64,000 nt of DNA from Chloroflexota bacterium (GCA_021324795.1 JAJPIK010000094.1:19633-83632), one strand, 5' to 3'. Counted from the stretch's first letter, positions 8,990-18,178 are shown. Numbers and translations are program-made. Notes: generated by a model not told the origin, from the sequence alone.

Positions 8990-9141
8990 TGACGGACGAC
9001 AGTTTGCCCGTTTGTCTCCCGTTTGGCTGAGAGTATGCTACCCATTGGAACTGGTGATTGCCGCGGCCGAGGGACGCGGGCACATCTGAGGTCTCAACGA
9101 GTGGAAGGTTCCAATTGAGGAAGTGTAGAGAGGAGTGTCAA

Positions 9142-9243
9142 TCACCGTAAGAGCGTATCCCCCTCGGTATAGCAACCTGGCAGGGCCGGCACCGAGACGG
9201 AGTATCCTCCCTCTTCAGGAGTAAGAACGACCGTATATTTCAC
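9142..9243 (-). pseudogene. HicB-type antitoxin, N-terminal fragment
   Basis: A GTG at 9243 preceded by GGAGG starts a 33-codon frame reading VKYTVVLTPEEGGYSVSVPA, then LPGCYTEGDTLLR and a stop. This is the first strand-turn-strand unit of HicB antitoxins, where GCxTxGDTL normally leads into a helix (EEALxN). The rest of the protein and the HicA toxin are absent. It is a truncated remnant. Confidence 0.6.
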
Positions 9244-9410
9244 CGTAGCCTCCTCAGGTCCTTGGGGACCGCAGGCTCATTCTTGATTATCGGGATGCCT
9301 GGAAAGGTCACGTGCGAACATGAAAGACGGCGAGGAACGTATTCCTCGCCGTCAACAGAATTTGCTCTCGCTTGCGAAGCGTCGGATTCAGACCGAACGC
9401 CGAAACTCGG

Positions 9411-9584
9411 TCACTCGCTTGCTTTTTGGGTCTCTTCGGCCAGTTGTTTCATCGCCGTATTGAAAGACGCGGACTCGGAATTATCGGTGATCTTCTTGAC
9501 GAAATCAGGCGTCAGGCGCACCCGCTTGGGCGTGTCCTGTCTGACGAAGAGACCTGGGTGAATCTCCTTCCAGTCGATGCTCAT
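9411..9584 (-). CDS. Small hypothetical protein (57 aa)
   Basis: An ATG at 9584, with AAGGTAGGGT directly upstream, opens a 57-codon frame (MSIDWKEIHPGLFVRQDT, then RLTPDFVKKITDNSES). The protein is charged and mainly helical, with no membrane segment or Cys. Its codon choice is less GC-rich than that of neighbours. I do not recognise it. It lies in a stretch of toxin-antitoxin remnants and could itself be a small antitoxin or a fragment. Confidence 0.4.
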   Translation of the reverse strand: MSIDWKEIHPGLFVRQDTPKRVRLTPDFVKKITDNSESASFNTAMKQLAEETQKASE

Positions 9585-9624
9585 ACCCTACCTTACCCTT
9601 ACCTAAACTCTATCTTACCGTAGC

Positions 9625-10386
9625 TTATGAGATCGCGATTCCACCGACAAGCAACAGATGTGCCAGTGCCTCCGCGACCTGCAGTGCCGCGTCTAGGAAC
9701 TCAGCTTGGTCAAATCTGCTCTCCGACATATCGGCGTCACTATCGATGCTAAGAACACCTAGTATTATATCGCTATTTTGAGGGTGGAAGATTGGTGTAC
9801 TTAGAATCGATTTCAGATGGTTGGTGATCCGAATCTGCATCGGCGACAATTTCCATCTCTCATGAAGATCCGCCTCGGTGGCCCGCGACAGATCACCCAT
9901 CGTCTGTCGACCATCTGCCCAAGCCTGATCCGTACAGCCTTGCCACCGCTCAAAAGATATCCCCAGGTCCGGTGCATCTCTCATGTTGGAATGGAATACA
10001 ATAGCCAGGCGATTGCCCTGCGGCAGGAATACACAGGACCGGACGTTGATATCCGGCCTGGTCGCGGCGCGGCGAGCGATCTTCACGAACTGGTCTAAGA
10101 GGATCTGGATCGTCTCCTCGGCGTGGGCTCGCCGCTCTCGCGCCAACTCCGCGCGAAGCCTTCTCAATTCCTCTTCCCGATAAAAGTGCGCTTGGCTAAT
10201 CTGCCACGCCGAGGCCCCCATGGTCACGATCAAGCCGCCAACGATGAGAATGGCGATCAGAGCTGTACTCACGTGTAACATGGGCAGGATGCTTCCGGCC
10301 GCCGCAGCGATAAGCCAAGAGACGCCTTGAAGGGCGAGCACAACGCGCTCTGACCGGTACAGGTCAGAGACGAACGGGATCTTCAA
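9625..10386 (-). CDS. Membrane-anchored GAF-like sensor protein without an output domain
   Basis: The 253-residue protein has two membrane helices near its N-terminus (about 15-33 and 38-58), a charged coiled coil (about 66-100, REEELRRLRAELARER), then a GAF-like domain to the C-terminus (about 105-250, with ILGVLSIDSDAD). GAF domains bind small ligands or dimerise. No kinase, cyclase or phosphatase domain is present, and no partner gene is adjacent. It could be an accessory sensor or oligomerising protein. It sits alone among gene fragments and has lower GC than its neighbours, perhaps because it was acquired by transfer. Confidence 0.6.
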   Translation of the reverse strand: MKIPFVSDLYRSERVVLALQGVSWLIAAAAGSILPMLHVSTALIAILIVGGLIVTMGASAWQISQAHFYREEELRRLRAELARERRAHAEETIQILLDQFVKIARRAATRPDINVRSCVFLPQGNRLAIVFHSNMRDAPDLGISFERWQGCTDQAWADGRQTMGDLSRATEADLHERWKLSPMQIRITNHLKSILSTPIFHPQNSDIILGVLSIDSDADMSESRFDQAEFLDAALQVAEALAHLLLVGGIAIS

Positions 10387-10513
10387 GCCCCAACCAGCCT
10401 TCGCTCAACGAAAAACGTAGCGAGACTAGGATATACGTTCATACTTTCGAATACAAGCAAGGCGGGCAGGGACTTCTATACTTTTAACGCGTCGCCCAGC
10501 AACATCGCCGGGG

Positions 10514-10927
10514 TCACTCCTCCCCCTCGACGTCTCCGAACGTCTGCTGAACCGCCTCGGTCAGTCCGGGCAGCCCGGCTTGGACCGTCGGCCAGTCCGA
10601 ATCAGGTGAGACAGTCGTCAGTTTTGCTGATCGTTCTCCCGACCTCTTTCTTTTTCCATTCACCGCTTCGCTCGGGGTGGCCACTGCCTCGACCGCGTAC
10701 CGTCCATCCCGATTCCATGGCGCCAACCCCAGCCGGTCCCACGCTTTCAGGACCAGGCGGCGGGTGCGGTACTCGTCATACTCGCGCAACTCGCACTCTT
10801 TGAGCACGGGGAACGTTTCGCTGGGAAAATCGGGGCCGTAGACGTCGGCAGGATCGAGCACGTAGCGCAGCTCATCGCGGAACAGTCGGTAGAACGCGGC
10901 GTAGTAGTCATCAAGCCTAACAAGCAA
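10514..10927 (-). pseudogene. C-terminal fragment of a DNA methyltransferase / type II restriction-modification enzyme
   Basis: The frame reads RLDDYYAAFYRLFRDELRYV, then DVYGPDFPSETFPVLKE and YRTRRLVLKAWDRLGLAPWN. This matches the C-terminal end of large Eco57I-like adenine methyltransferases of restriction systems. A stop lies a few codons upstream, and the catalytic NPPY part is missing. The Ser/Lys-rich tail after position 90 is not recognised. It is a remnant of a lost defence gene. Confidence 0.55.
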
Positions 10928-10991
10928 GATTTCGGTGGGTTAAGCGCAACTGGCTACCATCGCGTCATGATTGGATCAGCGGCAGCCGGCC

Positions 10992-11282
10992 TCAGCTTGC
11001 TCGCGTGGTCAGGCGCACGGTCAAATCGGCGTCAAGCGCCTCGGCGAGCTGCTCCAACGTGCGCAGACTCGGAGGCTGCCCTCCTGCCTCGAGACGGGTG
11101 ATCATTGGCTACGTTGTTCCGACCCGCCGCGCGAGCTCCTCCTGACTCAGGCCCAGGGAGGTCCGCAGCCTTCGCACCTGGTCGGCGACTTCGATTGCCA
11201 AGGTAGCTTCGTTGTAGGCACGCTTCGCCTGAGGAGTTAGAGGTCACCGCTTTCTCACGTCGCTCCAACTCGTGTGCACCAT
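10992..11282 (-). pseudogene. XRE/HigA-type antitoxin with two in-frame stops
   Basis: One frame of 97 codons from the ATG at 11282 carries a helix-turn-helix (RRLRTSLGLSQEELARRVGT, then PMITRLEAG and SLRTLEQLAEALDADLTV), typical of HigA-type antitoxins. Codon 13 is UGA (11246-11244) and codon 58 is UAG (11111-11109), the latter at a position normally held by Gln or Ser. Two different stops make recoding unlikely, so it is a pseudogene. Its start overlaps the stop of the toxin remnant upstream (TGATG), which preserves the original toxin-antitoxin order. Confidence 0.7.
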
Positions 11283-11366
11283 CACTGGTTCTCCTGGTGT
11301 TGGTGCTCTCCCAGGCAAGTTTCCATTGCTTTCTCGGCCCGGCGGATATCACGCTCCTTGATGTCA
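11282..11366 (-). pseudogene. C-terminal remnant of a RelE/HigB-type toxin
   Basis: The frame reads DIKERDIRRAEKAMETCLGE and ends in QENQ with TGA overlapping the ATG of the antitoxin remnant. The basic amphipathic helix (KERDIRRAEKAM) is the usual end of RelE/HigB mRNA interferases encoded before an XRE antitoxin. Everything upstream has been replaced by the end of the phosphatase gene, whose stop abuts this fragment. Confidence 0.5.
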
Positions 11367-12023
11367 CCCCGCGTCGTCCAGATGGCTCACGTCGTTGAAG
11401 CGGATCACCTCGGCGGGCTCGGCAGGGTGGTGGACGAGCAGCTCGCTGATCGAGCAGTTTTTCAGGCCGAAGTGGGGCCGGATGTCCATGGGCTTTTTCA
11501 GGAGATGCTGCAACGACCAGGCGATCGAGCCGGCGTGGCCGACGAGCGCGATTTCCGGCGTCGTGCCGAGATGCTCGTCAAGGATTTGGCGTATGGCCCG
11601 GCCGATCCGGTCGCGGAGGTCGAGGCCGGACTCTCCGCCGGGCCAGGCCACGGCGATGGCGTTATCTTCGGATGTGTATCGACGGGCAAAGTCGGGCCAG
11701 CGCTCCTCAACCTCAGCCCAGGTCAACCCCTCGGCTAGGCCGCAATTCATCTCCCGCAGGTCGTCCAAGGCCACGATTGGCGCGCCGGTCGTCTGACTGA
11801 TCGGGAGGGCGGTGTCCCAGACGCGCGCGAGCGGTGAAGCGTAAATGACCTCGATTGGTCGATTCGCGAGGGCGAGGCCAGTGCGTCGGGCTTGCTCGCG
11901 CCCAACGTCGCTCAGCGGCAGGTCGGACTGGCCGGTGACGATCTGGCCGACGTTGCCAACCGACTCGGCGTGGCGAATGAGATAAATGCGAAGTGGCAGC
12001 GGAGCCTCTGCGGTTTTCGCCAA
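11364..12023 (-). CDS. Histidine phosphatase family protein (phosphoglycerate mutase-like)
   Basis: The catalytic motif YLIRHAES lies near the N-terminus, with the second His in ALVGHAGSIAW, so the phospho-His chemistry should be intact. The substrate is unknown; members include sugar phosphatases and mutase-like enzymes. The start chosen is TTG at 12023, preceded by AAGGA. An ATG at 12089 lies inside the P450 coding end and would add 22 residues that look like a shadow translation. The gene follows the P450 by 11 bp and is probably cotranscribed with it. Confidence 0.8.
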   Translation of the reverse strand: MAKTAEAPLPLRIYLIRHAESVGNVGQIVTGQSDLPLSDVGREQARRTGLALANRPIEVIYASPLARVWDTALPISQTTGAPIVALDDLREMNCGLAEGLTWAEVEERWPDFARRYTSEDNAIAVAWPGGESGLDLRDRIGRAIRQILDEHLGTTPEIALVGHAGSIAWSLQHLLKKPMDIRPHFGLKNCSISELLVHHPAEPAEVIRFNDVSHLDDAG

Positions 12024-12034
12024 GATCCAGTTCC

Positions 12035-13246
12035 TTACCAGGTCACCGACAGCGCGGTCAGGCCACGAAAGCTGATGTTGGGCTGCCATTCGACGGTATC
12101 GGTCGCCAGCTTCATATTCGGCATGCGCTCGAGCAGAGTAGTGAAGGCGATCTGCCCTTCCAGGCGGGCGAGCGGCGCACCCAAGCAGAAGTGGATGCCG
12201 GCGCCGAAGGCGAGGTGGCGATTGTTCTGCCGCTCGACGTCGAGCTGATTCGGCTCGGCGAAGCGCTCCGGATCCCGGTTGGCCGCGGCGATCCAGAAAT
12301 TGACCAGGCTGCCCTTGGCGATCCGCTTGCCGCCAATCTCGACGTCCTCGGGCGCACCCCGCGACGTCACCTGGACCGGGCTTTCGTAGCGCAGAAACTC
12401 CTCGACCGCCATTGGCATGAGTGAGAGGTCATTTTGCAAGCGGCGACGCTGGTCCGAATTCCGGAGCAGCGCGAGCAGACCGTTGCCGATCAAGTTCGTC
12501 GTCGTCTCGTGGCCGGCTCCGAGTAGCAGGACCGAGTTTGCCAGCAACTCCTCGACGCTCAGCCGATCCCCCTGCTCCTCGGCCGCCACCATCAGACTCA
12601 ACAGGTCATCGCGCGGCTGCTCGCGCAGGCGGTCCGCAGTGATCCGGAAATAGTCGGCCGCCTCGATTCCAGTGGCCAGCGCCTGGCGATCGATCTCGGG
12701 ATCGCGACGGTAGTTGCCGAGAAATGCTGCCAGGGCGCTCGACCAGTGCTTGAATTGCTCACGCTCTTCCGACGGCACCCCGAGCAATTCGCAGATGACA
12801 ATCGCCGGCAGCGGATAGGCGAAGTCGCGGATCGCGTCCATCCGGTGGGTCGCGGCGACCTGGTCCAATAGCTCGTTCACGATCGCGGCGATCCGGGGCC
12901 GCAGTCGCTCGACGACTCGCGGCGTAAACGCCTTGCTGACGAGGCTACGCAGTCGGGTGTGGTCCGGCGGGTCAGCGAATAGCATCTGGTTGACCAGAGC
13001 CTGCTCGAGCGGCTGAAGCTCTTTGCGGGTCTCCGTCGGAAGGCTACCCAGGAAAAGGCGAACACGATTCGCCGACCAGCGCGGCTCGCGCAGCAGCGCG
13101 TCGATGTCGGCGTAACGGGTCAGGTGCCACCGTCCCAGCGCCGGGCTCCAGTGAACCGGATCCTCGCTCCGCATGCGTTCGAACGTCGGATAAGGATCCG
13201 CGAAAAAGGCCGGCGTCCCCAGCCGGAGGCCATAATCCTCGCTCAT
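12035..13246 (-). CDS. Cytochrome P450
   Basis: The 403-residue soluble P450 has its I-helix oxygen-activation motif AGHETT at about 244-249, the K-helix ExxR at Glu283/Arg286, and the haem loop FGAGIHFCLG with the thiolate Cys354. The start at 13246 (MSEDYGL) has AAGGTGG upstream; 25 further in-frame codons before it lack a good ribosome site. It lies upstream of, and close to, the histidine phosphatase gene. No ferredoxin or reductase is nearby. The length and motifs fit bacterial class I enzymes. The substrate cannot be predicted. Confidence 0.92.
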   Translation of the reverse strand: MSEDYGLRLGTPAFFADPYPTFERMRSEDPVHWSPALGRWHLTRYADIDALLREPRWSANRVRLFLGSLPTETRKELQPLEQALVNQMLFADPPDHTRLRSLVSKAFTPRVVERLRPRIAAIVNELLDQVAATHRMDAIRDFAYPLPAIVICELLGVPSEEREQFKHWSSALAAFLGNYRRDPEIDRQALATGIEAADYFRITADRLREQPRDDLLSLMVAAEEQGDRLSVEELLANSVLLLGAGHETTTNLIGNGLLALLRNSDQRRRLQNDLSLMPMAVEEFLRYESPVQVTSRGAPEDVEIGGKRIAKGSLVNFWIAAANRDPERFAEPNQLDVERQNNRHLAFGAGIHFCLGAPLARLEGQIAFTTLLERMPNMKLATDTVEWQPNISFRGLTALSVTW

Positions 13247-13406
13247 GTTCCACCTTATTTCCCCATCCATGCGATGTCGCGCCGCGCCTCCCCAGCCAAC
13301 CTGGAGGAGGTCGATCGCCATCTCGCTAACGCGGCGCGACGCCCGATATCACGGCGATGGCTCTATGGTACCGAGTGAAGACTTGGGTGGCAAGAAAAAG
13401 GAAGCG

Positions 13407-13748
13407 TTACCGCCAGTTGACCTCCGCTACCCGGCCGCCTACGACGGTCACCGCGCTGATTTGGCTGGGACCGGCGCTCCAGATGCGGTACTCCCCCGCT
13501 CGAAGCTCGGGATAGACCGCGGCGAAGACCGTCCGCCCATTAGCGCGGCGTGCGAGGACTGCTGCGTGGGTACGCTGGGCATCCTGGCCGCGCGGACTGA
13601 CCTCGATCTCATGGCCGTGCAGTTCCGGTCCGGTGTAAAGCACCAATGCACCGATGTCTTCGCCAATGTCGAGCACGGCTGGTTCGGAGTGCGTACGCAT
13701 CCAGTAGTCGCTGCTCTCGTAACGGTGATTTTCGTGACTGTTGCTCAT
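13407..13748 (-). CDS. Small conserved protein of unknown function (113 aa)
   Basis: The start at 13748 (MSNSHENHRYE) has GGAAGGAGG 6 bases upstream. The protein has the stretches PAVLDIGEDIGALVLYTG and LHGHEIEVSPRG, then a short beta-rich half (VFAAVYPELRAGEYRIW). It looks like a compact all-beta domain, and similar small proteins occur widely in Actinobacteria and Chloroflexota. No signal peptide or catalytic motif is seen. It is the next gene after the DUF4331 operon on the same strand. Confidence 0.6.
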   Translation of the reverse strand: MSNSHENHRYESSDYWMRTHSEPAVLDIGEDIGALVLYTGPELHGHEIEVSPRGQDAQRTHAAVLARRANGRTVFAAVYPELRAGEYRIWSAGPSQISAVTVVGGRVAEVNWR

Positions 13749-13811
13749 CACGCGCCTCCTTCCAGATCGCTGATTCATTGTCTGGGATGGTATGATCGCG
13801 CTGGCTGGCGC

Positions 13812-15194
13812 TTACGACGACGGAGTATCAAAGCCATCCTTCGGGGTCCCCAGATAGGGGAACTGGGCGAGATAACGGTCGAGGTTGGGATCAGGGGCGA
13901 CCCCCTGGGTCAGCGCCGGAAGCGCGGTGTCGGGCGTGAACGACGGGTCGACAAGGGGGATGGTGGCGCCAGCCACCGCTCGCACTTCGATTGTCACCAC
14001 GTCGTCGGAGACCCGCCGGCCATTCGGAAAGCCAGCGACATCCCCTCCCAGGATGCCGAGGATACTCGGACTGGACGACGGTGCGATCGCCATGTTCAGT
14101 CGCAGCAAGTCCGCGGGCGGCTTACCAGTGAAGTTCCCCGGGAAGCCCGGGACGATCCCGTTGGGAATGCCGGTGAGCAGAATAGCCACCAGGTCGGCAC
14201 GAGGCTTGGTATAGGCCGCCAGCTTGGGGAACACCCCTGGATACAACACCGGCAGGAGACGCGCCAGCTCCGGCTGCTGCACGTACTGGATAAAGCCCGC
14301 GTCTTCCTTCGGCGGAACTGAATTCCAGTGGTCTTTCCGGGCCATCGGCACGATCGCCTCATTAAAGAGGGGATTACCAAGCCGCGACACCTGGACCCAC
14401 GGGCCGGTGCCCGTGTCATGATCGTCGTCGCGGACCCGGGCGCGTCGGCGATAGGCAGTGGTCCAGACCCCGATCACCGACTTCGGGTTCGTGGGATCGG
14501 TGGGATTGGAGCCATCCGCGGTGAGCGTGGTTTTCGGAACCTGAATCGCGATCGAGTGAACGTTGAGATTCTTGGTCGCATCGACGCCCATGGTGGCCGC
14601 CATCGGGATCAGATGAAAATTCTGGACCGGTCGCAGGGCGCCCAGATCGAAGATCGAGCCCAGATCGACATAAAACCCCTCGCGACGCTGTCCGGCAAAG
14701 ACTTTCGTGCCGTCGGGCAGACTATGAATGGCGGCCTGCGCCAGGGCGGCGTAATTGGGCGTCGAGCGCGGACCGATGTTGCACGGCGGGCAAGACAGGT
14801 GCGTGCCTAGGATCATCTCCTTGCCGTTGGCGATCCGGCTCACCGTGTAGAACTGTCGTCGGTTCCAGATCTTGTTCTTATCGTCCTGGAAGACCGGCAA
14901 GGTGATCTGGCCGGTGTTGTAGAGAAAGGTGTCAGGGTTCAGCACCACGGTCTGGAAGCGAAAGTGGTACATGATCTCGGCCTTGGCATCGCCATCGTTA
15001 TCGACGTTGATCTCGTAGAGGACGTCGTCGCCGAACTCATAGAAGTTCGGGCCACCGGCTGGCCCTTCCAGCGGGACGTAGTTGGCGATGATCGTGACCG
15101 TGCTCGGAGAGTCCGGGTTGACGAACGCGTAAAGGTCGGTACTGTCGGCAACCGGATCTTTAGAGATCTCGGGAGCTTCACGATGGGATGACAT
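13812..15194 (-). CDS. DUF4331 family protein
   Basis: The 460-residue protein starts MSSHREAPEISKDPVADSTD, the hallmark of DUF4331, and includes LYAFVNPD and a large beta-rich body. The start has GAGGTGAAAAG upstream. It lies 4 bp after a small Tat-signal protein and is surely cotranscribed with it. The protein has no signal peptide of its own, so it either stays in the cytoplasm or is exported with its partner. The function of DUF4331 is not established. Confidence 0.85.
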   Translation of the reverse strand: MSSHREAPEISKDPVADSTDLYAFVNPDSPSTVTIIANYVPLEGPAGGPNFYEFGDDVLYEINVDNDGDAKAEIMYHFRFQTVVLNPDTFLYNTGQITLPVFQDDKNKIWNRRQFYTVSRIANGKEMILGTHLSCPPCNIGPRSTPNYAALAQAAIHSLPDGTKVFAGQRREGFYVDLGSIFDLGALRPVQNFHLIPMAATMGVDATKNLNVHSIAIQVPKTTLTADGSNPTDPTNPKSVIGVWTTAYRRRARVRDDDHDTGTGPWVQVSRLGNPLFNEAIVPMARKDHWNSVPPKEDAGFIQYVQQPELARLLPVLYPGVFPKLAAYTKPRADLVAILLTGIPNGIVPGFPGNFTGKPPADLLRLNMAIAPSSSPSILGILGGDVAGFPNGRRVSDDVVTIEVRAVAGATIPLVDPSFTPDTALPALTQGVAPDPNLDRYLAQFPYLGTPKDGFDTPSS

Positions 15195-15198
15195 CTTT

Positions 15199-15468
15199 TC
15201 ACCTCACTGCTTTCAATAGACGCGATACCAGCTCGTGATCCTGAAGAACGATCTCGCGCGTGCCGACGAACAGCGCGACCTCGCCCTTGGCCGGATCCCG
15301 AAGGTAGGCGACGAGCGGTCCAGCAAGCGGAGGGACGGCGGCGTCGGGGAAGGGGATCGCAGACAATCTAGACGCCCCGAGGACGACCGGCGCGGTGGCC
15401 AGGACGGCGACCGCCGCTGCACCAACCGTGGTTTGATGGAAAAACGAACGGCGAGTGACTGCGGACAT
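15199..15468 (-). CDS. Small Tat-exported protein upstream of DUF4331
   Basis: The 89-residue product begins with a twin-arginine signal (TRRSFFHQTTVGAAAVAVLA) and probably is cleaved or anchored near residue 35. The mature part (about 50 residues, ending ALFVGTREIVLQDHELVSRL) is a small beta/helix domain without Cys or metal motifs. It is the first gene of a pair with DUF4331. It may be a chaperone or partner that carries DUF4331 through the Tat system; this is inference from adjacency only. Confidence 0.65.
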   Translation of the reverse strand: MSAVTRRSFFHQTTVGAAAVAVLATAPVVLGASRLSAIPFPDAAVPPLAGPLVAYLRDPAKGEVALFVGTREIVLQDHELVSRLLKAVR

Positions 15469-15618
15469 TCTTCTCTCCTTACGCGCGAATGTGTCGGATT
15501 TCGCGACACCGTAAGGATCGCACTAGGCGCTGCTCACTCGCCATTCCAAATGCTAATCACTTTGTGTTCAATTTCTGATCAATCGAAAATTTTGAGGAAA
15601 TGGATCGAGAAGATCTAA

Positions 15619-15648
15619 TTGACCGAAATGCATCGTATTTGGTACAGT
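15619..15648 (+). promoter_or_regulatory. Probable sigma-70 promoter for transporter B
   Basis: TTGACC (15619-15624) and TACAGT (15643-15648) are 18 bp apart, in an AT-rich gap about 60 bp before the binding-protein start at 15706. Confidence 0.4.
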
Positions 15649-15705
15649 TTCCGTGTGGGCAATTTGGATATAGTCGTCTAAACAAGTTGTTTGAGAGGTG
15701 ACCCA

Positions 15706-17109
15706 ATGACGTTTGACCCTTGGCAAGGGAGCCCTGGCCATCTGGGGCGACGGCAATTCTTACACGCCCTCGAAGGGACGGTCGCCGGAGCAATCTTTCT
15801 CACCGTTGCTACCGCCTGCAGCAGCAACCCTCCCGCCGCCTCGGCAACTCCGGCCGCGACGACCACGGCCACGACAGCGGCTGCCACCACCGCCGCAGCC
15901 CAGCCCGCCGCGACGACCGCGCCGGCCAACGGACCGGCGATTCCCATCGAGATTCGTTTCAACGGCATCGATACCAACGGCGAGAAGGTCGCCGAGAAGT
16001 GGGCCGCCGATTTCGGCCCCAAACACAACCTGAAAATCACGACCGACTTCGTGGATTGGGGCAGCTCGTTTCAGAAGATCACGACTGGCATCGCCGGTGG
16101 CATCGCGCCGGACATTTTCGGCGCGGGCGGGATTTGGGTGCCAGTGATCGTCTCCAAGGGCGGAGCACATGCTCTGGACAGCTACATTGCCGACTACAAA
16201 GACTGGTCCGACTATTACCCATCCACCAAGAAGGATGTGACCTGGGACGGTAAAGTCTACGCCGTGCCCTATGAGGTCGACATTCATCAGACAATTGCGT
16301 ATCGGGCGAGCATGTTCCAGAAGGCGGGGATTAGCGAGTCGCCGGCCACCTGGGAGGACGCCCAGAAGTATGCGAAAGAGCTGACCCAGCTCGAGGGTGG
16401 CGACATCAAAGTTGCCGGCTGGAACGTGCCGAATAACCAGTTTCTCACCCAATACTACGAAGACGCCATGTACCAGGCGAATGGCCACATCTTCAACGCC
16501 GATCGGACCAGGCCAACGAACAACACTCCCGAAGGCGAAGCCGCCCTGTCGTTTCTAGTCTGGTTCGTCCAGAACAAGACCATGCCGGCGGCCGGCATGA
16601 GCGCCGGCAATCCGAGCTTGAACGCCTTCTATGCCGGTAACGTCGCCATGGCACCACTCGGCCCGCACGACATGGAAAACGTCCTTCAATACGGCCCCCA
16701 AGTTTGGGCCGATACCAAGGCCGGACCGGTCTTGAAAAAGGTGAAGCAGGCCCAGGTCCTCTTCGTCAACAAGTACATGATGTTCAGCAAGACTAAATAT
16801 CCCGACGCCGCCTGGGAAGTCATTCAGGCAATCGTCCAGCCGGCCGTGAATATCAGCATCGTCGTCACCGGCGACCTTGGACTGCCGGTCCGTAAGGCGA
16901 TGGAGAGCGCGAAGCTCTACCAGGACCCGCGCGTCAAGGAAATGATCGACAACATTCAGTACGCGATTCCGCGCGAGATGGTGCCGCAATCGTTCGACGT
17001 TCAGCCGGCGATGTCGCGCGAGTGCGACGCCGCGCTCCGAGGAGCGAAGACAGTCAAGCAGGCTCTCCAGGACATGGACACCGCAGTCGCGAAAATTCTC
17101 AAGGGGTAG
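15706..17109 (+). CDS. ABC transporter B: sugar-binding lipoprotein (CUT1 family)
   Basis: The start at 15706 has GAGGTGA just upstream. The signal has a twin Arg (GRRQFLHALEG) and a lipobox ending at Cys38 (TVATAC). A Thr/Ala linker follows, then a solute-binding domain starting at IPIEIRFNGID. The C-terminal part (PREMVPQSFDVQPAMSRE, QALQDMDTAVAKIL) is nearly the same as in the binding protein of transporter E at 55943-57394, so the two are recent paralogues. It should supply the two permeases immediately downstream. The ligand is unknown. Confidence 0.88.
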   Translation: MTFDPWQGSPGHLGRRQFLHALEGTVAGAIFLTVATACSSNPPAASATPAATTTATTAAATTAAAQPAATTAPANGPAIPIEIRFNGIDTNGEKVAEKWAADFGPKHNLKITTDFVDWGSSFQKITTGIAGGIAPDIFGAGGIWVPVIVSKGGAHALDSYIADYKDWSDYYPSTKKDVTWDGKVYAVPYEVDIHQTIAYRASMFQKAGISESPATWEDAQKYAKELTQLEGGDIKVAGWNVPNNQFLTQYYEDAMYQANGHIFNADRTRPTNNTPEGEAALSFLVWFVQNKTMPAAGMSAGNPSLNAFYAGNVAMAPLGPHDMENVLQYGPQVWADTKAGPVLKKVKQAQVLFVNKYMMFSKTKYPDAAWEVIQAIVQPAVNISIVVTGDLGLPVRKAMESAKLYQDPRVKEMIDNIQYAIPREMVPQSFDVQPAMSRECDAALRGAKTVKQALQDMDTAVAKILKG

Positions 17110-17128
17110 CTCCCCGGAAGGATGCTGA

Positions 17129-18055
17129 GTGATACAGGGGATTCAGATCGCAGGGCACCACCAAGCAAGGGGGGCACGACGTGATTTGCTCTACCGGCAG
17201 CGGTTCGTCGGTTTGCTCTACGTGACGCCGTCGTTGCTGTTTCTGTTTGCTTTCGTCGTCCTGCCGATCTTCGCGACTTTTTACCTCAGCTTCACCCGCT
17301 ACGACCTGCTCCAGCCGCCGCGCTGGATCGGCCTGGGCAACTTTCAGGATCTCCTTTCCGATGACCGTTTTGTCCATTCGATCGCCAACACTCTGATCTT
17401 CTCGCTGGGCACGATTCCGACCGGGACGGCCCTGGCGCTGCTTTTCGCCATGGTAGTGAACCAGCAGATCCGGGGAGTCACGTTCTTTCGCGCCGCGTTT
17501 TACCTGCCGGTGGTCACATCGTTCGTCGCGGCCGCGCTGGTCTGGCTCTGGCTGTACGATCCGAACGTTGGGTTCTTCGATTATCTCCTGAAAAGTATCG
17601 GCTTGCCGCGTTCGGAATGGCTGCAATCGTCGAAGACCGCTTTACTGTCAGTGATCCTCTTTAGCATTTGGAAGAACATCGGCTACAACATGGTGATCTA
17701 TCTAGCCGGGCTCCAAGGGATTCCGACCCAGCTCTACGAGGCCGCTGAGATCGACGGCGCCGGCCAATGGCAGAAATTCTGGTCGGTGACCTTGCCAATG
17801 CTCAAGCCGACGACCTTTTTTGTCGTGGTCGTCTGGTTCATTGGGGCACTGCAGATGTTCATTCAAGTGCTGATCATGACACCCCAGGGCGGTCCCTTGG
17901 ATAGCACCATCACTGTCGTCTACCTGGTCTATGCGAACGCCTTCGAATACCTCAAAATGGGCTATGCCGCGGCGATGTCATTCGTGCTCTTCCTTTTTAT
18001 TGGCCTGGTTACCTACCTGAACACGCGGATCCTTCGCTACGATGAGATCTATTAG
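17129..18055 (+). CDS. ABC transporter B: permease, MalF/UgpA type
   Basis: The 308-residue protein starts with GTG at 17129, after CGGAAGGATG. It has six predicted helices, the first at about 30-52 (YVTPSLLFLFAFVVLPIFA). The ATPase-docking loop is EAAEIDGAGQWQKF. It is 19 bp after the binding protein and forms one half of the channel. It is closely similar throughout to the MalF-type permease of transporter E (for example LLSDDRF and NTLIFSLGTIPTGT). Confidence 0.88.
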   Translation: MIQGIQIAGHHQARGARRDLLYRQRFVGLLYVTPSLLFLFAFVVLPIFATFYLSFTRYDLLQPPRWIGLGNFQDLLSDDRFVHSIANTLIFSLGTIPTGTALALLFAMVVNQQIRGVTFFRAAFYLPVVTSFVAAALVWLWLYDPNVGFFDYLLKSIGLPRSEWLQSSKTALLSVILFSIWKNIGYNMVIYLAGLQGIPTQLYEAAEIDGAGQWQKFWSVTLPMLKPTTFFVVVVWFIGALQMFIQVLIMTPQGGPLDSTITVVYLVYANAFEYLKMGYAAAMSFVLFLFIGLVTYLNTRILRYDEIY

Positions 18056-18178
18056 CTAGTGCCCGATCAGAGGGGGGGTTCGGGGGTGTCACGTTCCGGG
18101 AATTCAAAATGGGATGGCGGGGCACCAATGCCGAATAGATGCTCTGATTTCCGCACTAGCGTCGAACGAGAGCAGGTC

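Noticed and set aside
8990..9130. Possible continuation of the antitoxin-like protein in a shifted frame (LNEWKVPIEEV)
   Set aside because: The shifted frame has its own stop, and the residues do not match the expected helix-turn-helix continuation.
10992..11282. UGA at codon 13 of the XRE antitoxin as a recoded codon
   Set aside because: The same frame has a UAG at codon 58 and the toxin partner is only a tail, so it is a decayed gene.
12035..12089. ATG at 12089 as start of the histidine phosphatase
   Set aside because: It would overlap the P450 coding end by 55 bp with residues that read like a frame shadow. The TTG at 12023 has AAGGA at a proper distance.
13245..14321. A 358-codon plus-strand frame across the small conserved gene and DUF4331
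   Set aside because: It crosses two convincing minus-strand genes, is rich in Arg/Gly/His as expected for antisense translation of GC-rich genes, and lacks a ribosome site.
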